Shown here one piece after another: positions 1 to 11,549 of a DNA stretch of 64,000 nucleotides. The DNA comes from Adiantum capillus-veneris (Eukaryota; Streptophyta; Polypodiopsida; Polypodiales; Pteridaceae), in contig CM043943.1 of the NCBI GenBank assembly GCA_014529385.2, positions 101,845,855-101,909,854 of the forward strand, written 5' to 3'. The position numbers and the translations under genes were made by a program. Numbering within the stretch: position 1 is the stretch's first letter; each line of letters begins with the position of its first letter. The notes below the pieces were generated by a model. It was given only the letters and a program-made list of their open reading frames with translations, ran no database searches and was not told where the DNA came from.

Positions 1-767
1 ATTGGGGCTGGGGCAACCACAAGCACAACACAACAACAAACCCACAGCCAAACCCAAACAAGATAGGGGCACCACCTAGTTATGGTATGCGAACTAGGAC
101 GCAAGAGAGATTTTGGCACAACCAAGAAGATGCACCACACAACACACACAAGCAACCTCACACCAAGACACACATGAAATGGACCAGAGAGAGCTAGAGC
201 AAAGGGAAGAGAGAGAGGGAAGGATCTTGCGTAATACCTTATTTGTGACTTGCAAATGGAGATGGTTCGTTATGATGCTATCGTAGAACTTGTACAAAAC
301 TCACTCAATGCTTAGTGATTGCTAATCATTGCCAAAACACACACACATTGTCTTAGGGTGTGGGAGACCTCTCACCACAATACCCTCTTACAATGGACAC
401 AAAACTGGCAATGAAAAACACACTAAAACACTTTCTAAAATCAAGATCAACCGATAAAACTCAAAATACACAAGTCACCTTGAATTCACCAAACCGTATT
501 GCCCAAATGGAGGGACGAAGATTTAAACGTCGAATCACGCCTTTGATGCACCAAACCTCAATTTATTGATGATGAAGGAGCATGTACAATAGTGGTTTTG
601 AGATTTGTGGAACTCACGCCCTCTCACTTGCAATGTGTAGCTTGAAGGCTTCTCTCACACCAAGAGTGAAGCTCACAAGTGGTTGCTACACCTAAGTCTC
701 TCCTCACGCATAGAGTGTTGGGGTGCTATGTGAGATGTTGGAGGTTGTTTTACAAGAAGGAGAGGGG

Positions 768-779
768 CCTATTTATAGG
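768..779 (-). promoter_or_regulatory. TATA box in E1 left LTR
   Basis: On the minus strand the sequence reads CCTATAAATAGG, a strong plant TATA box. It is kept at 5905-5914 in the other LTR with one flanking change. It would start the element transcript towards the gag gene. Confidence 0.6.
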
Positions 780-956
780 TTGGAGACCCCTCATTAAGAT
801 TATTGAAAATCCTAATTTACAAGCTAACAAATCAGGATTATGATTTTTTTGAATATCAAAACATTGCGGGCCTTCTTTGTCTGCTTGAGTCATGGGTGTG
901 GGCTCAAAAGAGAGCATTATTGATGGTAGATAAGGTGAAAGTAAGTTTTAAGGAAG

Positions 957-997
<41 letters not shown>
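957..997. repeat. (GA)n microsatellite in LTR
   Basis: About 20 GA units; the same site in the other LTR (6095-6121) is about 12 bp shorter. This is the largest length difference between the two LTRs. Confidence 0.9.
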
Positions 998-999
<2 letters not shown>

Positions 1000-2566
1000 A
1001 CTATACATGTCTTGAGGTGAGGTGTCTTTTATGGTTAGGTCAATGCTATTTTGTGTTAGTATGTTAGTCGTTAGTAATCACTAGAAAGTTAATGTTACAT
1101 TTACAATGGGTAGAGTGAGTTGATTTGATGAAGGAAGAGGGGTGAATTAAAAGAGAATCATTGAGATGGTGAAGCTTTGAAGAAGCTTGAACTCACCCTT
1201 GTGTAGATTGTGGAAAAAATGACCGTTGGTCTTCTTCTTCTTCTTCGCTTCTTTACGCCGCCGCCACGGTTGACCACCACGATGAAAAGAGGATTTGTTG
1301 ATGAAAAATCCTCAATTTGAAGAAGTTATCATGGTTAAGATGCTGAATTTTAGATATTTTAGGAGAGGTAAATGAAATTGTAACATAGAAGCAATAGAGA
1401 GAGACATGGAGAGGGTGTATGTATGTAGAGGTTCATAAAAGAACTATAGGGATGAGAGAGAAGGGTAATGGTGAAGAGGGTGGGAGAAGCCATGGAAATT
1501 GCAGGTTTGAGTGAGGGAAGGAGAGGGAGGGATGTGTGGAAGGGTGAGAGAAGACTAAGGGCTACTTGTGAGAAAAGTGGGCAGACTGGGGTCCACTCAA
1601 AAAATCATAGCTCACCGCTGGTAGCTCCAAAAATCATGAAACAATTTGAGGTGATTATTCAGAGCGTGGGCTACATTTTCTCTTTTGACCACCGCTCCAA
1701 ATTCGGAGTGGAGATAGGTGCCAAAATTCTCACCAAAAAGCCTGTTTTTTATGCCTGCAAAAGTCTTTTAGTGGCCCCCTCCTTTGTTGAATTTGTACAA
1801 TGCATCCAAGAGTGAGCCCCTCCTTTGTCATATTATAATACAAAGCATTCAAGTTGCCCTTGACCCATGCATGTAGGAGGGTTATTGGTGAAATAAGAAA
1901 TATATACATGGTGGGACTAGTGTATGGACTATTCATGGACTTTAGCTCAATGAGCACATGGTGTTAGAATAATGAGTAAAAATAATAATAAAAATATGGA
2001 GGAGTTATGGATATGGAAAGATATTGGAATCATATGATATGGTCCCTCCTTGAATTATTTTGGGTGAAAGAGGAAAAGGTATGCTAGTAAATAATATAAT
2101 AAAAGTAACCAATGAGTAGAAATCAATTTTTTGTTTTCGCGAGGGTGAGGGTGGAAATGTGGGAGTGATTTGCATAAAGGAAAAATATGAGGTTAGAGTA
2201 TGTACATATTGGCAAAAAAATATATATAATTATGGTGTAAGAGGATGAAAGAAGGTGTACATAGGTTTAATAAAACACACACCTAAGTAGAATATTTAAA
2301 TAAAATACCAAAATAATTATAAAAAATCCCTATATTTAGGCCATATATACAATGAAATATTTACACACAAAAAGGCCATAATATACTTTTATTTTTTTAT
2401 TTTTTTATTTTTTTGGCTCAACTAGCCCAGTGACTAGCTAGCTGAGGGTTTTTAAGAAGATATGGAAAAAGCCCCCTAACTCACACACACCTATGTACAG
2501 TGAAATGGTAGGGATAGCCATAGCGTTTGGGTGAATTTGGTAGGGTGGAGTAATCTAGTATGGCAA

Positions 2567-4192
2567 TTATGGAGAGCCGAAAAACGTCTGTATATTATGT
2601 AACGTCTGTCTTTGTCTGCTCTTATCTTTGAAGAACCTTTGTTGTATGATTAAAAAACCTTGTGTGATATGGAAGGTTCTCCGAGCCAATAGCAAGATGA
2701 AATGAAGTGATGGAGTAAACCTCCTCCATTGAGAAAGTTTCCATAAGCACCCCCCAGGATCAAAGATCTTGAAATATCTTTCCCAAAGCCAGATGTATGG
2801 TATGGAATCACTTACTGATTTTGATTGAAGAAACTTGTAGATTTTACTGTTGTCCATCATTGCCTCTATCACTATGAATGTGATATAAAAGATTGGTTGC
2901 TCTTCCTCCTGTGTAAAGTTGATGTATCTGCTACGATCTTCAAGAGCTTGTATGAGCGAATTCCTGAACTGTAGCTCATAAAATTCATTCAACCTGGGTA
3001 GGCTCACCAAGTCAAAAATTATATGGCCTTCATGATTTAGGAAAGCTTGATCCATGCTTCCAGCTGCTATTGGAAGGTATTGCAAATATTTTACCACATA
3101 AGTAGATAATAGACGAAGGTTTCTATTGCTTCCAACACATTGGAAGAGAATAGATTTTGGTACTGATTGATGAAATATGCACATGTAGCAATCAACAAGT
3201 TTTTCATCTATGATGAAGACCAGAAGCATCACAATGTGCGACCTCCATACACCAAAGAACCAAATGAAGAAGGTTTGGAAACCTCCGTTCATCACCAAGT
3301 ATTCATGTCCTCCTCCACTTAAGAAGGTATGGTGCCCTCGATGAAAGGTATATGTGAAGAGAGGAGAAGTTGACTTTGAAGAGGTGAAACCCAATATGAA
3401 GATGATTGGGGCTTCAAAAGCTTGGATTTTCTTGCTAAGAGATTGTCCCATGAATGAAGAGCCACCCACTAAAACACCATTGGAGAGAATGATACCCTTC
3501 TGATAGTTTCCTTTTATGATTTTATTTTTTACTACTCTCCCATGTTCTTCATCCCCTTCTAAGCCCCCCCTTTGGCAAGGTTGTAACTCCTCACATTGTA
3601 CCACCTCAAAGGTTGATGGAATACTGTTTGATTTTGTGAAACATTTGGCTTCTTGCATGATAGGTTCCTCTATGCTTAACATACATGGGTCATACCAATG
3701 CTTTTCAACATCCTCAAACACTTCTTGAAGATTATACTCACATGGATTCAACTCACACTCTTCTACTTCGTTTTGGAGTTGGCTTTCCATGTACACAATC
3801 ATCCCTTTATGATCAATGTGGTCTATGATCTCTCCACCTATGATTTCATCTTCTTCTTCACTCTCTTCTTTTAGACTAGATACACTCTCAGAACATTCCA
3901 TAAGATCAAGGTTACCTTCAAGGTCTTCATTCTCCATAGAGTCATGTTGCACAAAAGCTTCGTCTGCTCGGACTAGAAATTGATCCTCCACCAAAGGGTT
4001 GGATATATCCATTATTGAATCATCAATGCCATTTGAGATATCTTGTGTTGATTTTCGCATGCTTGTGATAAAGGTAGAAGAAAGAGATTCCACAGTTGAA
4101 TCTTGGCCACACACTTTAGCACTTGAATAATCAGCTAGCATGTAAGTAACTTCTTCAACATTTGTCGGAGTAGAAGGAGACAAGTATGGCAA
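2567..4192 (-). CDS. E1 post-gag ORF, unknown function
   Basis: An open frame of 541 codons between gag and the 3' LTR, where pol would normally be. No protease, reverse transcriptase, RNase H or integrase motif is visible. The first third is very acidic (runs such as EESEEEDE near residue 115). The last two thirds are richer in hydrophobic and aromatic stretches, and a DPGG motif lies about 65 residues before the end. The frame runs about 20 nt into the LTR. It overlaps the end of gag in another frame; the frame read upstream across the overlap continues sensibly (SIKESSPLPYLSPSTP), so gag and this region were probably one protein split by a single frameshift. A shorter relic ending in DPGG lies at 11778-12176 in E2. 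I do not recognise the family. Confidence 0.55.
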   Translation of the reverse strand: MPYLSPSTPTNVEEVTYMLADYSSAKVCGQDSTVESLSSTFITSMRKSTQDISNGIDDSIMDISNPLVEDQFLVRADEAFVQHDSMENEDLEGNLDLMECSESVSSLKEESEEEDEIIGGEIIDHIDHKGMIVYMESQLQNEVEECELNPCEYNLQEVFEDVEKHWYDPCMLSIEEPIMQEAKCFTKSNSIPSTFEVVQCEELQPCQRGGLEGDEEHGRVVKNKIIKGNYQKGIILSNGVLVGGSSFMGQSLSKKIQAFEAPIIFILGFTSSKSTSPLFTYTFHRGHHTFLSGGGHEYLVMNGGFQTFFIWFFGVWRSHIVMLLVFIIDEKLVDCYMCIFHQSVPKSILFQCVGSNRNLRLLSTYVVKYLQYLPIAAGSMDQAFLNHEGHIIFDLVSLPRLNEFYELQFRNSLIQALEDRSRYINFTQEEEQPIFYITFIVIEAMMDNSKIYKFLQSKSVSDSIPYIWLWERYFKIFDPGGCLWKLSQWRRFTPSLHFILLLARRTFHITQGFLIIQQRFFKDKSRQRQTLHNIQTFFGSP

Positions 4193-4767
4193 AGGAGATG
4201 ACTCCTTGATAGAAACACTTTCATGGTGGTTGGTTCTTCCAGCATGATGGAAACCATTTTTGATGTAGAAGTACTTGTGAACTTCCTTCGGGCAATAGTG
4301 ACCGCTTCTTCAAAGGTAGAGGGTCCACTACAAGTAACCTTAGTCTTTAGGAAAGGAGACAAACCCGAAATAAATTGATCCATTTTTACATAATCTGGAA
4401 ATGTAGAGCTAAATCCACATCCTTCCCATTGACGAGAAAAAATATCCTCATAAGCATAGTAGTCTTCACCATGTTGTTGAAGTCTCCGTAGTGAAGCCCA
4501 TGCTTCCTCCATTGTTGGAACTTTAGAGAATCTGGCCTTCAAAGCTTTGGAAATTTGGGTATATCCATCTTCAATCTGAGAAGACATACTCCAAAACCAT
4601 TGCTCAGCGTTGCCTCTAAGGCATAGCAATAGAAAATCCCCTTTTTCAATGTCATCCCTTTTACCAAGGATATGACAAACCATTCTAAAATCAGCAAGAA
4701 AATCATCAACATCTTCTTCTGGATTTCCGAAGAAGATTGGGATATCATCAAAGGTATAGCGTTTCAT
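4135..4767 (-). CDS. gag: E1 Gag (Ty3/gypsy-type retrotransposon gag)
   Basis: A 210-codon frame with the pattern of the plant Retrotrans_gag domain: FFGNPEEDVDDFLADFRM near the start, then LLCLRGNAEQWFW, then a region like F....M..LRRLQQ, ending with FISGLSPFLKTKV and the EAVTIARR helix. Gag forms the particle that packages element RNA. No zinc knuckle is seen. The last 30 or so residues look frameshifted relative to 2567-4192. The ATG at 4767 is about 280 nt downstream of the primer-binding site, a normal leader. Confidence 0.8.
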   Translation of the reverse strand: MKRYTFDDIPIFFGNPEEDVDDFLADFRMVCHILGKRDDIEKGDFLLLCLRGNAEQWFWSMSSQIEDGYTQISKALKARFSKVPTMEEAWASLRRLQQHGEDYYAYEDIFSRQWEGCGFSSTFPDYVKMDQFISGLSPFLKTKVTCSGPSTFEEAVTIARRKFTSTSTSKMVSIMLEEPTTMKVFLSRSHLLCHTCLLLLRQMLKKLLTC

Positions 4768-5043
4768 AGTCTCTCAATGCTACAACCACACAAAGATTAG
4801 TTCCAAACAATCATCAACTAACTACACAAAGTTTTGAAAGGTCTTTCAGCATGAATTCTAGATTCTTATGTGAAAATGTTTTTTTCCTTTCTTATGTTAT
4901 GCTAATCCAAACCATATTCTAGATCAATTTTTGTTTCCTTGAAATTAAACTCGGTCATACATGTTTTCATGATTCATAAAATCTACTTGATTATGCTGAA
5001 ATTCAAGCATTTATGCAATACAACAACACTAAGCACAGAATCG

Positions 5044-5062
5044 CTCCTCAGTGGGGGCACCA
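5044..5062 (-). promoter_or_regulatory. E1 primer-binding site
   Basis: On the minus strand TGGTGCCCCCACTGAGGAG follows the 5' LTR. The TGG start pairs with a tRNA CCA end. It is not the usual initiator-Met site; I cannot name the tRNA from memory. Closely similar sequences stand at the same place in E2 (9292-9310 and 14743-14762). Confidence 0.6.
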
Positions 5063-5065
5063 AAA

Positions 5066-7721
5066 TTGAGGCGGTCCGGGGCGGGCAACAAGAGAGGCGA
5101 CCTCTAAACACCCCTCAAGGCTCCCGTGCTGCTCAATTGGGGCTGGGGCAACCACAAGCACAACACAACAACAAACCCACAGCCAAACCCAAACAAGATA
5201 GGGGCACCACCTAGTTATGGTATGCGAACTAGGACGCAAGAGAGATTTTGGCACAACCAAGAAGATGCACCACACAACACACACAAGCAACCTCACACCA
5301 AGACACACATGAAATGGACCAGAGAGAGCTAGAGAAAAGGGAAGAGAGAGAGGGAATGATCTTGCGTAATACCTTATTTGTGACTTGCAAATGGAGATGG
5401 TTCGTTATGATGCTATCGTAGAACTTGTACAAAACTCACTCAATGCTTAGTGATTGCTAATCATTGCCAAAACACACACACACACTGTCTTAGGGTGTGG
5501 GAGACCTCTCACCACAATACCCTCTTACAATGGACACAAAACTGGCAATGAAAAACACACTAAAACACTTTCTAAAATCAAGATCAACCGATAAAACTCA
5601 AAATACACAAGTCACCTTGAATTCACCAAACCGTATTGCCCAAATGGAGGGACGAAGATTTAAACGTCGAATCACGCCTTTGATGCACCAAACCTCAATT
5701 TATTGATGATGAAGGAGCATGTACAATAGTGGTTTTGAGATTTGTGGAACTCACGCCCTCTCACTTGCAATGTGTAGCTTGAAGGCTTCTCTCACACCAA
5801 GAGTGAAGCTCACAAGTGGTTGCTACACCTAAGTCTCTCCTCACGCATAGAGTGTTGGGGTGCTATGTGAGATGTTGGAGGTTGTTTTACAAGAAGGAGA
5901 GGGGCCTATTTATAGATTGGAGACCCCTCATTAAGATTATTGAAAATCCTAATTTACAAGCTAACAAATCAGGATTATGATTTTTTTGAATATCAAAACA
6001 TTGCGGGCCTTCTTTGTCTGCTTGAGTCATGGGTGTGGGCTCAAAAGAGAGCATTATTGATGGTAGATAAGGTGAAAGTAAGTTTTAAGGAAGGGGAGAG
6101 AGAGAGAGAGAGAGAGAGAGAGTTACTATACATGTCTTGAGGTGAGGTGTCTTTTATGGTTAGGTCAATGCTATTTTGTGTTAGTATGTTAGTCGTTAGA
6201 ATCACTAGAAAGTTAATGTTACATTTACAATGGGTAGAGTGAGTTGATTTGATGAAGGAAGAGGGGTGAATTAAAAGAGAATCATTGAGATGGTGAAGCT
6301 TTGAAGAAGCTTGAACTCACCCTTGTGTAGATTGTGGAAAAAATGACCGTTGGTCTTCTTCTTCTTCTTCGCTTCTTTACGCCGCCGCCACGGTTGACCA
6401 CCACGATGAAAAGAGGATTTGTTGATGAAAAATCCTCAATTTGCAGAAGTTATCATGGTTAAGATGCTGAATTTTAGATATTTTAGGAGAGGTAAATGAA
6501 ATTGTAACATAGAAGCAATAGAGAGAGACATGGAGAGGGTGTATGTATGTAGAGGTTCATAAAAGAACTATAGGGATGAGAGAGAAGGGTAATGGTGAAG
6601 AGGGTGGGAGAAGCCATGGAAATTGCAGGTTTGAGTGAGGGAAGGAGAGGGAGGGATGTGTGGAAGGGTGAGAGAAGACTAAGGGCTACTTGTGAGAAAA
6701 GTGGGCAGACTGGGGTCCACTCAAAAAATCATAGCTCACCGCTGGTAGCTCCAAAAATCATGAAACAATTTGAGGTGATTATTCAGAGCGTGGGCTACAT
6801 TTTCTCTTTTGACCACCGCTCCAAATTCGGAGTGGAGATAGGTGCCAAAATTCTCACCAAAAAGCGTGTTTTTTATGCCTGCAAAAGTCTTTTAATGGCC
6901 CCCTCCTTTGTTGAATTTGTACAATGCATCCAAGAGTGAGCCCCTCCTTTGTCATATTATAATACAAAGCACTCAAGTTGCCCTTGACCCATGCATGGAG
7001 GAGGGTTATTGGTGAAATAAGAAATATATACATGGTGGGACTAGTGTATGGACTATTCATGGACTATTCATGGACTTTAGCTCAATGAGCACATGGTGTT
7101 AGAATAATGAGTAAAAATAATAATAAAAATATGGAGGAGTTATGGATATGGAAAGATATTGGAATCATATGATATGGTCCCTCCTTGAATTATTTTGGGT
7201 GAAAGAGGAAAAGGTATGCTAGTAAATAATATAATAAAAGTAACCAATGAGTAGAAATCAATTTTTTGTTTTCACGAGGGTGAGGGTGAAAATGTGGGAG
7301 TGATTTGTATAAAGGAAAAATATGAGGTTAGAGTATGTACATATTGGCAAAAAAAAACATATAATTATGGTGTAAGAGGATGAAAGAAGGTGTACATAGG
7401 TTTAATAAAACACACACCTAAGTAGAATATTTAAATAAAATACCAAAATAATTATAAAAAATCCCTATATTTAGGCCATATATACAATGAAATATTTACA
7501 CACAAAGAGGCCATAATATACTTTTATTTTTTTATTTTTTTATTTTTTTGGCTCAACTAGCCCAGTGACTAGCTAGCTGAGGGTTTTTAAGAAGATATGG
7601 AAAAAGCCCCCTAACTCACACACGCCTATGTACAGTGAAATGGTAGGGATAGCCATAGCGTTTAGGTGAATTTGGTAGGGTGGAGTAATCTAGTATGGCA
7701 ATTATGGAGAGCCGAAAAACG
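5066..7721 (-). repeat. E1 5' LTR (complete, about 2.65 kb)
   Basis: Right-hand copy of the 1-2586 sequence, and the 5' LTR for a minus-strand element. It contains a TATA box (5907-5914), a GA microsatellite (6095-6121) and an extra GGACTATTCAT duplication near 7050 absent from the other copy. The left end is set by the primer-binding site. Its outer end at 7721 abuts E2-related sequence, so E1 probably inserted into an E2-type element. Confidence 0.85.
5907..5914 (-). promoter_or_regulatory. TATA box in E1 5' LTR
   Basis: Minus strand reads TATAAATA, at the position equal to 770-777 in the left LTR. It lies about 850 bp from the inner LTR end, giving a U3 of roughly 1.8 kb. Confidence 0.6.
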
Positions 7722-8235
7722 GCTATCAGTGGAAGCATCATAGTGCTCCATTTTTGGAGATCAACATACCAATTGACGAAATTGAAGTTAGAAACTTCCC
7801 TGCCTAAGAAGTCTCGTTAAATCTTTCACTCATTTCATTGATCGAGCACAAGATTTTTTGCAAACTAGATGTCTTCCACATTTACTTCTCTTGATTAAAG
7901 TTGGATTCCTCATTCTAGAATGAACAGGCTTGACCCAACAATGACCATCATACCTTTGCTCCATCCGCAACATTTTGGGGACACCATCAGGCACAGTGTC
8001 CAACTCATAAACGAAATCTCCATTGTACATCTAGGGATCCTTATCATTACCTTTTTCTTAATCAAACACCTAGAAATCATTTGGCTCAATTTGGCACTTA
8101 TGGCTATTTAGCACAATGTACTCTAGTGTACTCTGTGTTTTTTCTACCTAGTTTGAGCCCAAAGATATTTTAATGTCTTTCTTTTCTTATTTGATCCAAA
8201 AATATTTTGTTGACTCCTCGCTGAGATGATAGGAC
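7722..8235 (-). other. E2-left unit, downstream remnant
   Basis: Sequence between E1 and the part of E2-left that is duplicated at 13885. It holds a 66-codon minus frame (7830-8030) with no recognised motif. The right E2 unit has a different sequence here (gag), so the left unit may be a diverged or rearranged member. Confidence 0.3.
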
Positions 8236-8386
8236 ATGGGGATCTAAGGATTTCATCAAGCATCTCTGCTCCAAATAGGAAAACGATCTTTTTTTGATAG
8301 AATATCTTCCTATCAATGTACATGTTTACATGCATGTTTTTCAAGAAACAAAAAGGAAAGACTTCTCGCCTATTGTTATTGTCCAT
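8144..8386 (-). pseudogene. Conserved small ORF, E2-left leader copy
   Basis: An 80-codon frame starting MDNNNRREVFPFCFL. Its first about 48 residues match the frame at 13861-14043 (MDNSDRTKVFPFCFL), with shared stretches MYIDRKIFYQ-like and AEMLDEILR. The tails differ. Whether it is translated, or is a shadow of another frame in the leader, is not settled. Confidence 0.35.
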
Positions 8387-8439
8387 GTTGGGTGTAGGGA
8401 AAGGCTTTGACCGCTAGATTTGCATACCTCAAGTGTTGG

Positions 8440-9239
8440 GGACACCTTCACAATAGGCCTATACCTCCTCCATATTGGGTTCAAAACCGACTAGGCTAGA
8501 AGAGTCTACCTTAATGACCTTCCATTTTGCACGCGGAAATGATGTTGGGGTGGTCAAACTTCACCTGAACTCTCTAGGCCTAGAGAGAGCATGGACCCAC
8601 TTGCTTCCACCAAATGATTTAGGCTTTGTGGCTTCTGGTTGGTGTAGTTGATGACTCTTCTCTTACCATTGGAGAGAAAACACTTGGTGATACACAAAAT
8701 TTCGTTGTGATGTGAGAGTGTTGATGTAGCTCTTAAACTAAAAACTCACCGCTCTTACCATTTTGCATGCGGAAATGACGCTTGGGTGGTCAAACTTCAC
8801 CTGAACTCTCTAGACCTAGAGAGAGCATGGACCCACTTGCTTACACCAAATGCTTTAGGCTTTGTGGCTTCTGGTTGATGTAGTTGATGACTCTTCTCTT
8901 ACCATTGGAGAGAAAAAACTTGGTGATACACAAAATTTGGCTTATGTGAGAGTGTTGATGCAGCTCTTAAACTAAAAACTCACCGTTCTTTTTTCACCTC
9001 CTGTATCGACACTCATTGACAAAATGCCTTGGTTGATAGCAGTGATGACATTTCATAGCCCTCCCTCCTAATGCTCTTGATTTGCAATTAGTACGGGCAA
9101 TGCAAGATGGGGAGCTTACCTCTTGGATATTGATGACGCTACAACCTTGCAGTAACACTTAGATGAAGGCCTTGAGTGCCTCTACTATCTCCACTTCTTT
9201 AGTCCTCCAATTTGAAAACTCTTGTAGCCACTTTTCCAT
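8440..9239 (-). pseudogene. E2-left leader protein with CCHC zinc knuckle (broken)
   Basis: Begins with an ATG at 9239, about 50 nt after the primer-binding site: MEKWLQEFSNWRTKEVEIVE, then ALKAFI. At 9009-9053 it reads KCHHCYQPRHFVNEC, a complete C-x2-C-x4-H-x4-C zinc knuckle like those that bind RNA in Gag. Downstream pieces include NGKRRVINYIN and GGSKWVHALSRPREFR. Stops and frame changes break it. The same set of pieces is found at 14127-14691, so it was once a real protein of this family. Confidence 0.5.
8518..8993. repeat. 237-bp tandem duplication in E2-left leader
   Basis: Two head-to-tail copies (about 8518-8755 and 8757-8993), both running from CCATTTTGCA(C/T)GCGGAAATGA to AAAACTCACCG(C/T)TCTT, with roughly 15 differences. 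The right-hand E2 unit has a single copy (about 14205-14440). The duplicated piece lies within the zinc-knuckle protein frame. Confidence 0.8.
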
Positions 9240-9291
9240 GATTTATGGGATGCATCACTACTCTTTTTTGACTAAAGGTCTTTGCAAATCC

Positions 9292-9310
9292 CTCCTTAGT
9301 GGAGACACCA
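9292..9310 (-). promoter_or_regulatory. E2-left primer-binding site
   Basis: Minus strand reads TGGTGTCTCCACTAAGGAG, matching the E1 site with a few changes. It marks the junction between leader and LTR. Confidence 0.5.
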
Positions 9311-10571
9311 AATCAGAAGAGGAAGTGCAAAATAGACCGGGTGGCCTCTACACCAAGACTATTGAGGATGGCCTCACCATGGGAGGTACACAATAGGGGT
9401 ACCACCTAGCAAGATATGTAGCTAGGATGCATACATATACACAATAAAACATGCCATGGAAAACAATTTCAAGGTCCATCCCCAAGTGTGGGGAGATGGG
9501 GGGGTCTCAAAACAAGATGAGAAGAATGGTGAGTGAGTGAGAATAGGATTTCTACTTGTGTGCATGTAGTAAGGAAGATAATGAGGTAAGGGAAACATGC
9601 AAGTATGCTCACCCCTCGTACCAGAGGTGGAAAATACGCACACCTTAAGATGCAAGTAGCAAGATTATAGGAATATGAGAGGGAGAGAGAGAGTGTGTGT
9701 ATGGTGGAAAATCCATGCATCTCAATATAAGAAAAATTGAAAGAACAAGCATAAACCATACTCACAATGAAGTGTATCCCAAATGACACAAGGTATGGCA
9801 CCAAGATGGGGTGTGTTGCTTGCTTGCAAAATATGGATACAATAGGTAGCATAGGGCAAGAAGATGAGAAGGGGACAAGACCATTAGGAAGAGAATGGGA
9901 TCTAGGACGGCCTCTTTATTTGGCAATTCAAGGAAGTCAAACCTTTAGTATTAAGAAAGTAAACAAAGGATAGATTTTGAATTCAAACAGGCTAAATGAC
10001 TAGTTTATTGGAATTCAAATTTGCCTCCCAAAATGAAATTTTAAATCATATCATGTAGCATATCTATGGAAAGAGCTTGGCGCATAGACTGAAGATCTAT
10101 AATCTCCACTCAAATCCAAGATCATATGTGGCAGTTATAGAAGGCCAAAAATCATAAAATTGTCCACCTCCTTTTTGGGAGGGAAGTGCATCCTTTGACC
10201 ACTCTTATATATCTCTTAGAAACCCACCATTCTTGCACACATGGCGTACACCTATTTATCAAAATGCTAATCACTTCCATAAGCTTCTGGAAAATAAAGC
10301 TGCCCTCCTAGATCCAATCCTCTTCCTAATGTTGTGGGAAGAATAATGGATGGATGGAAGTTGATGTCGAGGAATATCATGAGTGTAGCCATCATTCTTC
10401 TTCTTGAAATAGTGCCTTCAATACTTTACTAAAAGTGTGTGGAGATATGGTGCTCATTTTGTGCATGGTGATGGTGTTGTGATTATGTGATCAGGGTTCA
10501 TGCTACTAACATGTAGCACAAGGGTGTGTATGTGTAGGTGTGTGGGTATGGGATAGTGTGAATATTGGGTA

Positions 10572-10590
10572 GTGTGTGTGTGTGTGTGTG
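10572..10590. repeat. (TG)n microsatellite
   Basis: About nine TG units inside the E2 LTR, upstream of the TATA box in plus coordinates. Confidence 0.8.
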
Positions 10591-10622
10591 TATGTTGTGT
10601 GTATACAAAAGAGGAGGCCTCC

Positions 10623-10629
10623 TTTTATA
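10623..10629 (-). promoter_or_regulatory. TATA box in E2 LTR
   Basis: Minus strand reads GGCCTATAAAAGGAGG, about 1.3 kb from the inner LTR end. Position and surroundings parallel the E1 TATA box. Confidence 0.5.
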
Positions 10630-11549
10630 GGCCAAGAGAGTGATTAGGGAAGAGATCATGAGCAAAAGAAGTTATTACAAAGTAACCTCAGTTAGAGGAA
10701 TTCCCCCAATGAGAGAGCTCTATGTGTCTTGCTTATTGACCAATTTACTCCTAATCAGCTTCATCATGACGAGCTTTGTCTCCGATCCATGCCACATTTC
10801 ATAGCTTGAATCCAAAAGTTCCTTATAGTATTTGAGAGAATCTTGATAAAATAGGAGAAAATGTAGCAATAATGGAGAGAAACCTATAAGAAATTTTGTC
10901 TGTGGAGTTGGATAATCATGACTTCTTTTCATGTGGACAAATAGACTCCACCATGTCGACCATATCTCCCAAATTTCAGCTTTAAAAATTATAAAAAAAA
11001 ACAGGGCAAAAAGATCATCTCAATGCCTACAACTTTGCTGTTGAAAACGTTTTTTAATTTGGAATGGACAAAATAGAGACAAATCCCACAAAAATATGTA
11101 TCCATCTTTTTTCTTCCAAAAGTCTTCCAGGTCATCCCCTCTTAACTCCATGTGCATGCCTTGTGTTCACAAGTAAATTATGCTTAATTTTAATTATACT
11201 TTGTTGACTCCAACTCCATAATGCATAATATTCTCTTTTCTTTCACTATTGACTCTTATTCTTCACCTATAGTGACCGTCAGGTAGTGATCGCCAGGTAG
11301 AATGAGCATCCAATGAAATTATTTATTTCCTCTCATAGGGTCCTACCTATCCTTATTTTCAAAATCCAAATGTGTAAAAACCATAGCTATGTACAAAATA
11401 AATACATAGATTTGGTGGAATTTTCATGCATCAGGTCAATCCTCCTCTTAGGGTCCTTGAAGCCTTGTCACCAAGTGCATACCAAGAGAGAGGTGGAGAA
11501 AATTTTGAAAAGCGTCCCTCATTAGAACTCCCCTCGAAGCTAGAGGCTT

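Larger units (their letters stand above)
1..2586 (-). repeat. E1 3' LTR (left end cut by window)
   Basis: Direct copy of 5137-7721; identity ends in the same sequence (GAGAGCCGAAAAACG) at 2586 and 7721. By eye the copies differ by about 20 small changes plus GA-repeat length, that is below 1 percent, so the insertion is recent. The element lies on the minus strand, so this is its 3' LTR. The outer end and target duplication are outside the window. The inner boundary does not show a canonical TG, so it may be off by a few bases. Open frames inside it (for example 1468-1815 plus) occur in both LTR copies and look non-coding. Confidence 0.85.
9311..11528 (-). repeat. E2 LTR, apparently shared by two units
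   Basis: 9311 to about 9840 aligns with 14763-15275, including GCAAGATATG-AGCTAGGATGCATACATATAC and CAAGTAGCAAGA. A TATA box (10623-10629) lies further in. The right limit of about 11528 is inferred from a purine tract (GAGGGGAG on the minus strand) after the post-gag frame. To its left lies a primer site and leader; to its right the 3' end of another internal region. One LTR therefore serves two units, as unequal recombination would produce. Confidence 0.5.

Noticed and set aside
1468-1815. 115-codon plus-strand frame, present again at 6592-6939
   Set aside because: It is repeated only because it lies in both E1 LTRs. It shows no protein-like conservation beyond DNA identity and runs against the element's sense.
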